In this document: piece after piece, positions 45,201-51,836 of the stretch
How the letters are laid out: each line of letters starts with the position of its first letter
Numbering within the stretch: the stretch's first letter is position 1
Source: Pseudonocardia oroxyli
GTDB taxonomy: Bacteria; Actinomycetota; Actinomycetes; Mycobacteriales; Pseudonocardiaceae
Assembly: GCF_900102195.1 (NCBI RefSeq)
Contig: NZ_FNBE01000013.1
Coordinates: 149,000-212,999, forward strand
Direction of reading: 5' to 3'
Length of the DNA: 64,000 bases
Notes under the pieces: generated by a model
Seen by the model: only the letters and a program-made list of their open reading frames with translations
What the model was told of the DNA's origin: nothing
Databases searched by the model: none
Made by a program: the position numbers and the translations under genes

Positions 45201-45974
45201 GTCGGTGTAGGACATCGACGGCAGCTCTTTGCCCAGCCGCGTCGACACGGCCGTCCACGGCCGCAGCACCGCGGGCGGGAGCGCGCTCGGCGGGTCGGTC
45301 GTCAGGTACTGGTAGGCGTGCGCGAACGTGCCGAGGATCGTCGAGGCGCGGTACAGCGCGTCGTCGGGCAGCGCGTCGGGGGAGGTGTCCAGCTCGGGCA
45401 GGTTCTCCAGGACGCGGCGCAGGTGCAGGCCGCCGTAGCGGCGGGGGAGCTCGGCCGCCACCTCGTCCCAGGCGGCGTGGCTCTCCGGCAGGGACAGCAG
45501 CGGCGGCGCGGCGGGCAGCAGGCCGAACTCGGTGGAGAGGAACCCGTCGAGCTCGTGGCCCTGCACCCGGTTGGTCCGCTCCGCGGTGGCGACGACGACC
45601 CGGGCCGGCGACACCGTCGGCCGGGCCGGGGCGGGGGCGGTGCCGACGAACGTCACCGCGTCCCGCTGTGCCCCCGGGGCCCGCCACCGCAGCTCGAAGC
45701 GCCCGAGCCGCAGGACGTCCGTCGGCCCCACGACGTGCCGGGTGACCACCTCGTCGTTGACCCGGGTGCCGTTGGAGCTGCCGAGGTCGGTGACCACGAC
45801 CTCGCCCTCGACCAGCTCCAGCCGGGCGTGGCTGCGGGACACCTCGGGGTCCGGCAGGGTCAGCGTGCCCGCGCCGTCCTGTCTGCCCAGCACCACGGGC
45901 AGCAGCAGGGTCCGCTCGGCCGTGCGCCCGCCGACGAGATCCGTGATCGCGACGAGGATCCGGACGTCAGGCAT
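42213..45974 (-). CDS. FHA - IDO-like haem domain - FAD/NAD(P)H reductase - cytochrome b5 fusion protein
   Basis: A 1253-residue multidomain protein. Residues 1-100: FHA phosphothreonine-binding domain (LGRQDGAGTL, SRSHARLE, GSSNGTRVND). Residues 140-505: indoleamine-2,3-dioxygenase-like haem domain, with LENLPELD, FAHAYQYL, DLFLYNWRLRDP, LDNMELL, an SGTAQPH segment where IDO has SAGQSS, PRHWTEFVAALREVSVR and putative proximal haem ligand H465 before the TTGARFTGLFKDRTWD loop. Residues 515-915: cytochrome-P450-reductase-type FAD/NAD(P)H module without an FMN domain (RLYSLAGA, LLMFAAGSGVAPF, VYVCGRTDF). Residues 925-1003: cytochrome b5, haem ligands H959 (HVGG) and H983. The rest is helical. 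The IDO substrate arginine is not conserved. ATG overlaps the CBS gene stop. Confidence 0.82.
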   Translation of the reverse strand: MPDVRILVAITDLVGGRTAERTLLLPVVLGRQDGAGTLTLPDPEVSRSHARLELVEGEVVVTDLGSSNGTRVNDEVVTRHVVGPTDVLRLGRFELRWRAPGAQRDAVTFVGTAPAPARPTVSPARVVVATAERTNRVQGHELDGFLSTEFGLLPAAPPLLSLPESHAAWDEVAAELPRRYGGLHLRRVLENLPELDTSPDALPDDALYRASTILGTFAHAYQYLTTDPPSALPPAVLRPWTAVSTRLGKELPSMSYTDLFLYNWRLRDPAGPRALDNMELLVPNWGNGAERIFYLVTTEFAMSLTPVLAAMVDAQDAVLREDETEVGEALLRVLDGLRAATQVIYPQLDPNPRGRHFLDQVVWAKTVGTAGVPVVDGAPSPSGTAQPHVHAIDAFLERAEYGSLVGRQSTYLAGHFPRHWTEFVAALREVSVRTFVEQRGRADLRGLYNAVLDAYLGDRGWMGLHRIKAYGFLEVAFKVGRQVTTGARFTGLFKDRTWDAVDGELALVREERRPPVGRPVVFGRPVRGRLLADAEGGGWTCHLQLDVSGQGVYHLPGDRLGVLPENDDDLVERTLRALQATGDELVPLTERWRQAVRLRAGFSDDVDVLPLRTLLRFARIRPMDRPVAKRLLALSASGALGRVVDARMEDQWELWDVLNLLHAGGFDVTRLWAGHVEESLAALVPPETFRLYSLAGATKPGEPAETLSLVVRGLGYTSARSAFSTARERRGTASHFLRRMATDPRHRNKRLSLRIVPAPRFRLPDDPDTPLLMFAAGSGVAPFHGLVAAREERPAVLYVGARTAGDLDLADFDAAAARGGFTLHTALSREDATLTFDGTAHTPSAGTRARVPDLIAAHDPWDLLRTARVYVCGRTDFAVSVIEALKEVARPRTDPDEFVRGLVAEDRLQLDVFTTYGGHAQQGRMLEVSELVRHPATAAAPWMAVSGKVYDMTEFVHLHVGGPHIVLNNCGLDGTDAYQRVLHHAHAEIDAQLGMYEIGTLRRLRFGGRWGVVPTAEGLRFLSLDDLFTTWVRTIYLVVGMQNALVADVGFADRAATGPDDPGELTPYKAQFLVEGHRRFLVSYLDGLLDDDLRTLWRLTAGYCADDVDLRTADRTLAALAETAGYRQVRGVAAHLKDLVGQVERGGRAPSALVPACRLLAAEDVRLLSEITLALRDGILAFEEHEEAVREAAGARLVAAVEAAFTAVTGYYARLATGLAELGIVVSEGLPDVADAPVPEDGGLPGHGGALDR

Positions 45975-46410
45975 GGTAGAGGACCGCCCGGCAGACGTCC
46001 GCGCGCGAGACCGTGCCCAGCAGCGTCCCGTCGACGACCACCGGGATCCGGCGCATCCCCCGGTCCAGCAGCGCCACCGCGACCTTGGCGAGCGGATCGT
46101 CCGGGCCCACCGTGACCGCCTCCCGGCGGACCAGCGGGTCGATCGGGCGGTCCGCCACCTCGCGCCCCCGCTCGGCGAACACCCGGAACGCGTCCGCCAT
46201 CGTGGCGCCCGCGGCGAGCACCCCGTCCAGGTCGGGGACCAGGGCCCGGATCAGGTCGTCCTCGGCGAGCTGCCCGACGAACCGGTCGTCCGCGTCGAGC
46301 ACCATGAGGTGACCCACCTCGGACACGCTGAGCAGCTCCGCGGCCCGGCGGACGTCCGCTCCGGTGCGGATGACGGCGGGGAAGGCGGACATCACGTCGC
46401 GGACGAGCAC
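45967..46410 (-). CDS. CBS-pair domain protein
   Basis: A 147-residue protein made of two CBS motifs: MLVRDVMSAFPAVIRTGADV with LMVLDADDRFVGQLAEDDLI, and AVTVGPDDPLAKVAVALLDRGMRRIPVVVDG with LLGTVSRADV. CBS pairs bind adenine nucleotides or S-adenosylmethionine and report energy or redox state; HRP1 of Mycobacterium is a stand-alone example. GTG at 46410. Its last codons overlap the ATG of the FHA-haem-reductase gene, so the two are translationally coupled and it may act as its regulatory subunit (inference). Confidence 0.85.
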   Translation of the reverse strand: MLVRDVMSAFPAVIRTGADVRRAAELLSVSEVGHLMVLDADDRFVGQLAEDDLIRALVPDLDGVLAAGATMADAFRVFAERGREVADRPIDPLVRREAVTVGPDDPLAKVAVALLDRGMRRIPVVVDGTLLGTVSRADVCRAVLYHA

Positions 46411-46647
46411 GGTCTGTTCTCGCCGGGGACGGGCGGGGTGTTAGCCGTGCTCCCGGGGGAGTGCCGACCCGACCCGAACGACGCGCTCGAACAAACTCGC
46501 GGCCTGCGATCAGAAGCCTGGTAGCCAGGCTGTCGAGCCTCATGAACAATCCGCGGGGCGAAGTATCGAGAGCACGCCGAGCCTACTGATCGCCGCGGAG
46601 TACGCCCGCTCGGTCATCCCCGCGGACGTCGCCGAACCGCGATCCGA

Positions 46648-47487
46648 TCAGACTCGCCAGTGGGGAAGAACGACGTCCCTCAGATCGCGCTGCCGGAGCA
46701 GCCACGCCACTAGGCGTTCCACTCCGATCCCGAAACCACTCGACGGGGGTGGCGTCGCTGACGGGCTCTGCCCTGCCCGGCGCCAGAGGTCGGCGGCCGT
46801 GCCCGGATCGCGATGCCCGCCGGACAGCACCTCGCCGAACCCGTCGGGCAAGAGCAGCTCGAACGTTTCAGACAGGTGCGTGCCCGGGACAGCGCTGTTG
46901 ACCACGAAGAACGGGTTCTGAGGAAGGTGGAGCACCCAAGTCGCGACGGCGGGGTCGACTGTCTCGGCGAGCCATTTGTCGTAGGTGTCATGGGTGGGGG
47001 GCACAGCGAGATCCAGCAGGTCGAGGGTGGCGACGGTGCCCAGGTCTCGCCCGCAGAACTGCGCGCTGATCTCGCCGAGAAGGGCGAGTGCAGTGTCACG
47101 GGCGGCAGCGGCGTCAGCCCCCTGCAGTTCGACTTCGATCTGGTGGAAGGTGTGCAGCGCCGAAGTCGCCGAGCGCTCGGGTGGTTCTCGGCGGTAGCAG
47201 GGCGCGACGCAGTAGACGGAGCCGATCAGGCCGCACGCGACTTGCTTTTGGAGCGTGTTCGACGCGGGCAGCAGCAGGTCCGGTTCCTCGGCGCCGCCGA
47301 CGAAGTAGGACCGCTCGGGGACGAACTCGAAGCTTGATGCCAGCGGTGCGGGTGGCACCTCCGTGACCTGGGCTGTCCACATGAACGAACGAAGGGCGGA
47401 GTGCACGGTCGCATACGCCGCATACAGCGACGACGCGTCGGGCGCAGGAGCAGTCGCAGGGCTGCCGTAAAGCCTCGCCGTCGTCAC
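46648..47487 (-). CDS. Stand-alone class II aminoacyl-tRNA synthetase-like core (Asp/Asn type)
   Basis: About 279 residues corresponding only to the catalytic domain of AspRS/AsnRS. FVGGAEEPDLLLPASNTLQKQ aligns with the SPQ substrate region, VYCVAPCYRREP and HTFHQIEVEL with motif 2, and SGFGIGVERLVAWLL with motif 3 including its arginine. The anticodon-binding OB domain is absent, so it cannot be a normal tRNA synthetase; similar cores act as amino-acid-activating ligases or asparagine synthetases. Start uncertain: GTG 47487 used, TTG 47499 possible. It follows a small membrane protein gene and lies in a patch of less biased codon use next to tRNA-Leu. Confidence 0.7.
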   Translation of the reverse strand: MTTARLYGSPATAPAPDASSLYAAYATVHSALRSFMWTAQVTEVPPAPLASSFEFVPERSYFVGGAEEPDLLLPASNTLQKQVACGLIGSVYCVAPCYRREPPERSATSALHTFHQIEVELQGADAAAARDTALALLGEISAQFCGRDLGTVATLDLLDLAVPPTHDTYDKWLAETVDPAVATWVLHLPQNPFFVVNSAVPGTHLSETFELLLPDGFGEVLSGGHRDPGTAADLWRRAGQSPSATPPPSSGFGIGVERLVAWLLRQRDLRDVVLPHWRV

Positions 47488-47561
47488 CGACGAACTCAAT
47501 CACGGGTGGGGCCTCATGCGAAGGAAGCCGCGCCGACATGTCAACCGTCGGGGTCGGCCGG

Positions 47562-47726
47562 TCATCCTTCGTCGTCGGAAGGTCTGTCGTCGTCCCAGCG
47601 ACGGCGACGCTCCGCCGCGATCATCCGCCACACAGCGCGTTGCCGCGCCTCCATGAGGCCCACGGTGATGCCCACGGAGACGAGGGCTACGACTCCGCCA
47701 CCGACCACCAGCACGATCCAGTCCAT
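47562..47726 (-). CDS. Small single-pass membrane protein
   Basis: A 54-residue protein: hydrophobic helix MDWIVLVVGGGVVALVSVGI followed by a charged cytoplasmic tail with ARQRAVWRMIAAERRRRW and an acidic end DDDRPSDDEG. ATG at 47726 lies six bases after GGGGAG; an earlier in-frame ATG at 47732 is adjacent to the same site. It is divergent from the GntR gene and upstream of the synthetase-like gene, presumably in one transcript. No family recognised. Confidence 0.5.
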   Translation of the reverse strand: MDWIVLVVGGGVVALVSVGITVGLMEARQRAVWRMIAAERRRRWDDDRPSDDEG

Positions 47727-47764
47727 CGCCATCTCCCCGGTCGCGGACACCGCCGCAGCAGACC

Positions 47765-47808
47765 GTGAACATCAACACGTATGACATGTTTGATATGTAT
47801 AAGTTCAC
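47765..47808. promoter_or_regulatory. AT-rich divergent promoter with inverted repeat, candidate GntR operator
   Basis: GTGAAC (47765-47770) and GTTCAC (47803-47808) flank an AT-rich core with ATGACATG and TGATATGTATAAG, unusual in this GC-rich sequence. It lies 61 bases ahead of the GntR start and 39 bases from the divergent membrane protein. GntR/UTRA regulators commonly bind such sites and repress their own gene. Confidence 0.45.
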
Positions 47809-47868
47809 CATGCTGGCAGCGGTAGGGCAAGGTTGCCGACGGAAGGCTCGAGCCGGGCGGAGGCGGAG

Positions 47869-48720
47869 ATGGCGAGGGACAGCGAGTCGGTATACCAACA
47901 GATCGCGAGCGACATCGCTGAGCGCATCGAGAACGGAGAGCTCAAGGACGGGGCACGCCTTCCGACGGGGGTGGAGCTCGAGAGGGCCTACAAGGTCTCG
48001 CGGCAGGTCGTTCAGAACGCGTTGAACCTGCTGCACCACGAGGGCTACCTGGACTCGAGGAGCTCTCGCGGCACCTTTGTCGTCAGGCGCCCCCGGCTCG
48101 TGCTGCCGATGTACGCGTTCGAGCAGGAGGAGCGTCCGGTCGACGCCTTCGCCGCCGTGGTGGAGGAGGCCGGATACCGCTCGCGCACCGAGATTCGGGT
48201 CGAGTACGTCCGTTCTGATCCGGAGGTGGCGATGCTGCTCCAGCGTCCCTCCGGTGATCTCGTCCTCGTCCGCAGGCGCATCCGCTACGTCGACGACGTG
48301 CCTTACGCGCTGTCCGACTCCTACTTCCCCCACGAGATGGTCAAGGACTCGCGAATCGCAGATCCTGCTGACATCACCCGAGGTGGACGGCACGTGCTCG
48401 CTGACCTCGGGCTCGGTCTCGCGTCGTACCGCGACTCGATCGTGGTGCGTCGCCCGACGCGGGACGAGGTTCGACAGCTCGAGATAGCGCCGGGCTGCGC
48501 CGTGATGGCGCATACTCGTGTCAGCAGGACCTCGGAGGGCACGCCCGTCCGGGTCCTGGTCTCGATTCTCCCGTCAGACCGGTGGGAGATCACCTACGAA
48601 GATCTGGGGGGCGTCGTTGGCCCGACACCGGATTCGGGCCGCGCGCCAGGCCGACCTCCCGTTGATCATGGGCCTGTTCGAGGCTCGGGTCCGCTGGATC
48701 CGCCGTCATCACAGCAGTGA
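47869..48720 (+). CDS. GntR-family regulator with UTRA domain
   Basis: A 283-residue regulator. Winged helix: VYQQIASDIAERIENGELKDG, LPTGVELERAYKVSRQVVQ and LHHEGYLDSRSSRGTFV. The UTRA ligand-binding domain follows (ALSDSYFPHEMVKD, RPTRDEVRQLEIAPGCAVM, DRWEITYEDL). About 35 residues after the usual UTRA end are Pro/Gly-rich and overlap the next gene, so the C-terminus may be an extension. ATG at 47869 after GGAGGCGGAG. UTRA-type GntR proteins (KorSA-like) are frequent in integrative elements of actinobacteria, consistent with the tRNA-Leu neighbour. Confidence 0.82.
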   Translation: MARDSESVYQQIASDIAERIENGELKDGARLPTGVELERAYKVSRQVVQNALNLLHHEGYLDSRSSRGTFVVRRPRLVLPMYAFEQEERPVDAFAAVVEEAGYRSRTEIRVEYVRSDPEVAMLLQRPSGDLVLVRRRIRYVDDVPYALSDSYFPHEMVKDSRIADPADITRGGRHVLADLGLGLASYRDSIVVRRPTRDEVRQLEIAPGCAVMAHTRVSRTSEGTPVRVLVSILPSDRWEITYEDLGGVVGPTPDSGRAPGRPPVDHGPVRGSGPLDPPSSQQ

Positions 48721-49255
48721 CCAGTGGAGTTCGGTCGGGCGATGGCACGGCAGGATGGCCGGGAACATCCGGGTGGGGGCAACCCACGTTCTCTGTCGGG
48801 ACGGGATCGACGAGGAGGTTGTCGGCACGATCACCGTCAGCCGGGCGGGCGACCCGCAGTTCTGGCCGAGCCCGGGGTCGTCGCTCTACCTAGCGAAGCT
48901 CGCCACCGACCCGCGCTGCGCGGGGAACGGGTATGGCTCGCTCCTCTTGGACTGGTCGGTGGATCAGGCGGCGCGGCTCGGTCTGCGCGATGTCCGGCTT
49001 GACGCCTGGAAGACGTCACCAGGCCTGCATCGCTACTACCGCATGCATGGCTGGCGCTACATCGGGACAGTCCACGCGCCCGCCCGGGACTCAGGGGCGC
49101 TGTTCTGTCGACCCGCGAGGCTCCTTGACCTGCGGCACCGGTTGGCCGAGCCCGTGTCCCCGACTGGGGGCATGCCGTCCGCGAACGACGTCCATCTGGT
49201 CAGTGACGACGCCATGGAACCCCGAGGCGGAATCACACCTCAAGTCAGCGCTTGA
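48617..49255 (+). CDS. GNAT-family N-acetyltransferase
   Basis: A 212-residue GNAT. IRAARQADLPLIMGLFEARV starts the fold; VVGTITVSRAGDPQFW and LYLAKLATDPRCAGNGYGSLLLDWSV give the acetyl-CoA pyrophosphate loop; RLDAWKTSPGLHRYYRMHGWRYIG is the closing strand-helix. Substrate unknown. Start is probably TTG 48617, five bases after GGGGGG, inside the last 35 codons of the GntR gene, so the two are co-expressed. The last 35 residues are not typical of the family. Confidence 0.72.
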   Translation: MARHRIRAARQADLPLIMGLFEARVRWIRRHHSSDQWSSVGRWHGRMAGNIRVGATHVLCRDGIDEEVVGTITVSRAGDPQFWPSPGSSLYLAKLATDPRCAGNGYGSLLLDWSVDQAARLGLRDVRLDAWKTSPGLHRYYRMHGWRYIGTVHAPARDSGALFCRPARLLDLRHRLAEPVSPTGGMPSANDVHLVSDDAMEPRGGITPQVSA

Positions 49256-49259
49256 ATCC

Positions 49260-49335
49260 GTGTGCGAGGCTTGAACCCTTACTTCCTGCTCGGGAACTGG
49301 CATCTTGAGCCAGCGCGGTTGTCATCCAGGTTCTG
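49260..49335 (-). pseudogene. Decayed tRNA-Leu-like sequence
   Basis: On the minus strand the bases from about 49325 down to 49260 align with the intact tRNA-Leu (49543-49626): anticodon stem CTGGC/GCCAG with loop TCAAGAT, a variable arm, GGGTTCAAG of the T loop and CTCGCAC at the 3' end. The T-stem is shortened, U33 is changed and the 5' acceptor half is gone. The stem differs by compensatory changes, so it derives from another tRNA-Leu rather than from a direct local duplication. Confidence 0.55.
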
Positions 49336-49542
49336 GCCGGGTGTCGTCAAGGTCGGTGTGGTCACGTTCTCGACGACTCGGGGCGCGGCGACCACCGCCG
49401 CCCGCCGCGACCGCGCCTCGGCGAATCCGGCCGGAGCGCGGCGGCACCACGGGGACAGCCGTGGCCGTGGGGAGGGAATGCCCAGCAGCCCGGAGAACGG
49501 GCTGGGGATGCACGGGATCGACCCCTGTGATTCGTGCGTGTG
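49336..49542. other. Non-coding gap between tRNA-Leu remnant and tRNA-Leu
   Basis: About 207 bases without a supported gene. Short open frames reading out of the tRNA have no coding signature. If the remnant is an old attachment-site copy, this is what is left of the inserted element. Confidence 0.4.
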
Positions 49543-49626
49543 TGTCCGAGGGGGGACTTGAACCCCCACCCCCTACTCGGGGACTAGCACCTCAAGCTAG
49601 CGCGTCTGCCATTCCGCCACTCGGAC
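49543..49626 (-). tRNA. tRNA-Leu (anticodon GAG)
   Basis: Class II tRNA with long variable arm. Acceptor stem GTCCGAG/CTCGGAC (49620-49626 with 49544-49550), anticodon stem CTAGC/GCTAG enclosing loop TTGAGGT, giving anticodon GAG for CUC/CUU leucine codons; variable-arm hairpin TCCCCGAGTAGGGGG; T arm GGGGGTTCAAGTCCCCC. Discriminator base A; CCA is not encoded. Its 3' end faces the accessory patch with the GntR gene, the side where integrative elements insert. Confidence 0.9.
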
Positions 49627-49700
49627 CTCACCGGGCGCTGCCCGGTGCGACGGGGAAAGCATAGCGGAGCGGTTCGGGGGGGCCTGCAGGTGGTAGGAAC

Positions 49701-51023
49701 ATGGTCATGACCGGCCCTGTCACCGCTGCTGACGAGGTGGTCGAGCTGTGCTCGGACCTCATCCGCATCGACACGTCCAACACCGGCGACCCGACGACCG
49801 TGGTGGGGGAGCGCGCGGCCGCCGAGTACGTCGCCGCGAAGCTGTCCGAGGTCGGCTACGAGGTCGAGGTCCTGGACTCCGGCGCCCCCGGGCGCAGCAA
49901 CGTCTTCGCCCGCCTGGCGGGGGCCGACCCGAGCCGCGGCGCGCTGCTCGTCCACGGCCACCTCGACGTCGTCCCGGCCGAGCCGAGCGAGTGGTCGGTC
50001 CACCCTTTCTCCGGCGCGGTGCAGGACGGCTTCGTGTGGGGCCGCGGCGCGGTCGACATGAAGGACATGGTCGCGATGACGATCGCCGTCGCGCGGCGGT
50101 TCAAGCGCGAGGGCTACGTGCCGCCGCGGGACATCGTGTTCGCGTTCCTGGCGGACGAGGAGGCGGGCGGCGCCTACGGGTCGCAGTGGCTGGTGAAGAA
50201 CCGGCCGGACCTGTTCGAGGGGTGCACCGAGGCCGTCGGGGAGGTGGGCGGGTTCTCCCTGACCCTGGCCGAGGACCAGCGCGTCTACCTGATCGAGACG
50301 GCCGAGAAGGGCATGGCCTGGATGCGGCTGCGGGCCAAGGGCAGGCCCGGCCACGGCTCGTTCCTGCACGACGACAACGCCGTCACGATCCTGTCCGAGG
50401 CGGTCGCGCGGCTGGGCAACCACCGCTTCCCGCTGGTCATGACCGACACCGTGCGGGCCTTCGCGGACTCGGTGCGCGAGCTGACCGGCATGGAGTTCCC
50501 GGACTCCGACATCGAGGGCGCCTTCGCCAAGCTCGGCCCGGTCGCCCGCATGGTCGGCGCGACCGTCCGGGACACGGCCAACCCGACGATGCTCAGCGCC
50601 GGCTACAAGGCGAACGTCATCCCGTCGACGGCCGAGGCCACGGTCGACTGCCGCGTGCTCCCGGGCCGTCGCGACGCCTTCTTGGCGGAGGTCGACGAGC
50701 TGCTGGGGCCGGACGTCACGCGCGAGTGGATCCAGGACCTCCCCGGCCTGGAGACCGAGTTCGACGGCCCGCTGGTGGACGCCATGGCCGCCGCCCTGCG
50801 CACCGAGGACCCGACGGCCCGGACCGTGCCCTACATGCTCTCCGGCGGCACCGACGCCAAGGCCTTCAGCGAGCTGGGCATGCGCTGCTTCGGGTTCGCC
50901 CCGCTGCGCCTGCCCCCGGACCTGGACTTCGCGTCGCTGTTCCACGGCATCGACGAGCGGGTGCCCGTGGACGCGCTGGAGTTCGGCGCCCGGGTCATGG
51001 ACACGTTCCTGCGGAACGTCTGA
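49701..51023 (+). CDS. M20-family metallopeptidase / deacylase
   Basis: A 440-residue zinc amidohydrolase of the ArgE/DapE/CPG2 type. Metal ligands: LVHGHLDVVPAEP (His, Asp), GRGAVDMKDM and LADEEAGGAYG (Glu pair), plus a late histidine in ASLFHGIDERVPV. The dimerisation domain lies at about 195-320. It hydrolyses an amide bond in a small peptide or N-acyl amino acid; the substrate is unknown. ATG at 49701 with GGTAGGAAC upstream. The SDR gene overlaps its stop (TGATG). Confidence 0.85.
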   Translation: MVMTGPVTAADEVVELCSDLIRIDTSNTGDPTTVVGERAAAEYVAAKLSEVGYEVEVLDSGAPGRSNVFARLAGADPSRGALLVHGHLDVVPAEPSEWSVHPFSGAVQDGFVWGRGAVDMKDMVAMTIAVARRFKREGYVPPRDIVFAFLADEEAGGAYGSQWLVKNRPDLFEGCTEAVGEVGGFSLTLAEDQRVYLIETAEKGMAWMRLRAKGRPGHGSFLHDDNAVTILSEAVARLGNHRFPLVMTDTVRAFADSVRELTGMEFPDSDIEGAFAKLGPVARMVGATVRDTANPTMLSAGYKANVIPSTAEATVDCRVLPGRRDAFLAEVDELLGPDVTREWIQDLPGLETEFDGPLVDAMAAALRTEDPTARTVPYMLSGGTDAKAFSELGMRCFGFAPLRLPPDLDFASLFHGIDERVPVDALEFGARVMDTFLRNV

Positions 51024-51766
51024 TGGTCGCGCTGGTCACCGGGGGTGCGTCCGGCATCGGTGCCGCCGCCGCCCGCAGGCTCGCCGCGGCGGGCGAGCAC
51101 GTCCTGATCGTCGACCGGGCGCCCGCCGAGGAGCTCGCCCGCGAGCTGGGCGGGTCGTCGCACGTCGCGGACGTCACCGATCCGGAGGCGGTGGCCGCGG
51201 CCGTCGCGGCCGCCGAGGAGATCGGCCCGCTGCGCACGGTGCTGCTGAACGCCGGCATCACCTCCGGCCAGTCCGGGGTCGAGGACCTCGACCTCGCAGG
51301 CTACCGGGCGATCATGGGCGTGAACGTGGACCACGTGGTCTTCGGCACGGCCGCCGCGGTGCCCGCGCTCACGCGGGCGGGCGGCGGCCGCATCGTCGCG
51401 ACGGCGAGTCTGGCCGGCCTGGTCGGCATGCCCGGGGACGCCCTGTACACGGCGTCGAAGCACGCCGTCGTCGGGTACGTGCGGTCCGCCGCCGCGGCGC
51501 TGGCGCCGCGCGGGATCACGATCGACGCCGTCTGCCCCGGGTTCGCCGACACCCCGCTGATCGTGGAGCAGAAGGCGCAGTTCGGGGACTTCCCGCTGCT
51601 CACCGCCGAGGACGTCGCGGACGCGATCGAGGCGATCCTGGAGCGCGGCGAGCCGGGGGAGTGCTGGTTCGTGCAGCCGGGCCGCGACCCGGCCCCCTAC
51701 GGCTTCCGCGGCGTCCCCGGCCCGAAGGGCTCCGCCGCCCCGCCGCCGCTGACCTGGGAACACTGA
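51023..51766 (+). CDS. Short-chain dehydrogenase/reductase
   Basis: A 247-residue classical SDR: cofactor motif VTGGASGIGAAAA, LLNAGITSG, the catalytic Ser in TASLAGL, YTASK with the Tyr and Lys pair, and PGFADTPL. An Asp in IVDRA at the end of strand 2 predicts NAD(H) preference. Translationally coupled to the M20 peptidase. Substrate not identifiable. A palindromic terminator follows within five bases. Confidence 0.86.
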   Translation: MVALVTGGASGIGAAAARRLAAAGEHVLIVDRAPAEELARELGGSSHVADVTDPEAVAAAVAAAEEIGPLRTVLLNAGITSGQSGVEDLDLAGYRAIMGVNVDHVVFGTAAAVPALTRAGGGRIVATASLAGLVGMPGDALYTASKHAVVGYVRSAAAALAPRGITIDAVCPGFADTPLIVEQKAQFGDFPLLTAEDVADAIEAILERGEPGECWFVQPGRDPAPYGFRGVPGPKGSAAPPPLTWEH

Positions 51767-51770
51767 CCGC

Positions 51771-51828
51771 ATCGTGGAGCCACAACCGTCGTTTCGGGCC
51801 CCGAGAACGACAGTGGTGGCTCCACGAT
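51771..51828. terminator. Palindromic repeat family A, copy 2, between convergent genes
   Basis: ATCGTGGAGCCAC (51771-51783) pairs with GTGGCTCCACGAT ending at 51828, and inner bases continue the stem with three mismatches. It shares the core GTGGAGCCAC...GTCGT with 9781-9834 and likewise separates convergent genes (SDR and DUF5703), acting as a bidirectional terminator. Confidence 0.7.
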
Positions 51829-51836
51829 GCCGGGGG

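Noticed and set aside
40905..46115. 1736-codon plus-strand open frame
   Set aside because: Antisense to the kinase, FHA fusion and CBS genes; it spans several genes and has no recognisable domain.
47114..47539. Alternative frame starting MSARLPSHEAPP upstream of the synthetase-like gene
   Set aside because: Runs mostly antisense-like in a different frame of the synthetase core and uses a rare TTA codon; no homology visible.
49279..49569. 96-codon minus-strand frame reading out of tRNA-Leu
   Set aside because: Its start lies in the tRNA 3' sequence and the frame crosses the tRNA remnant; codon use is not gene-like.
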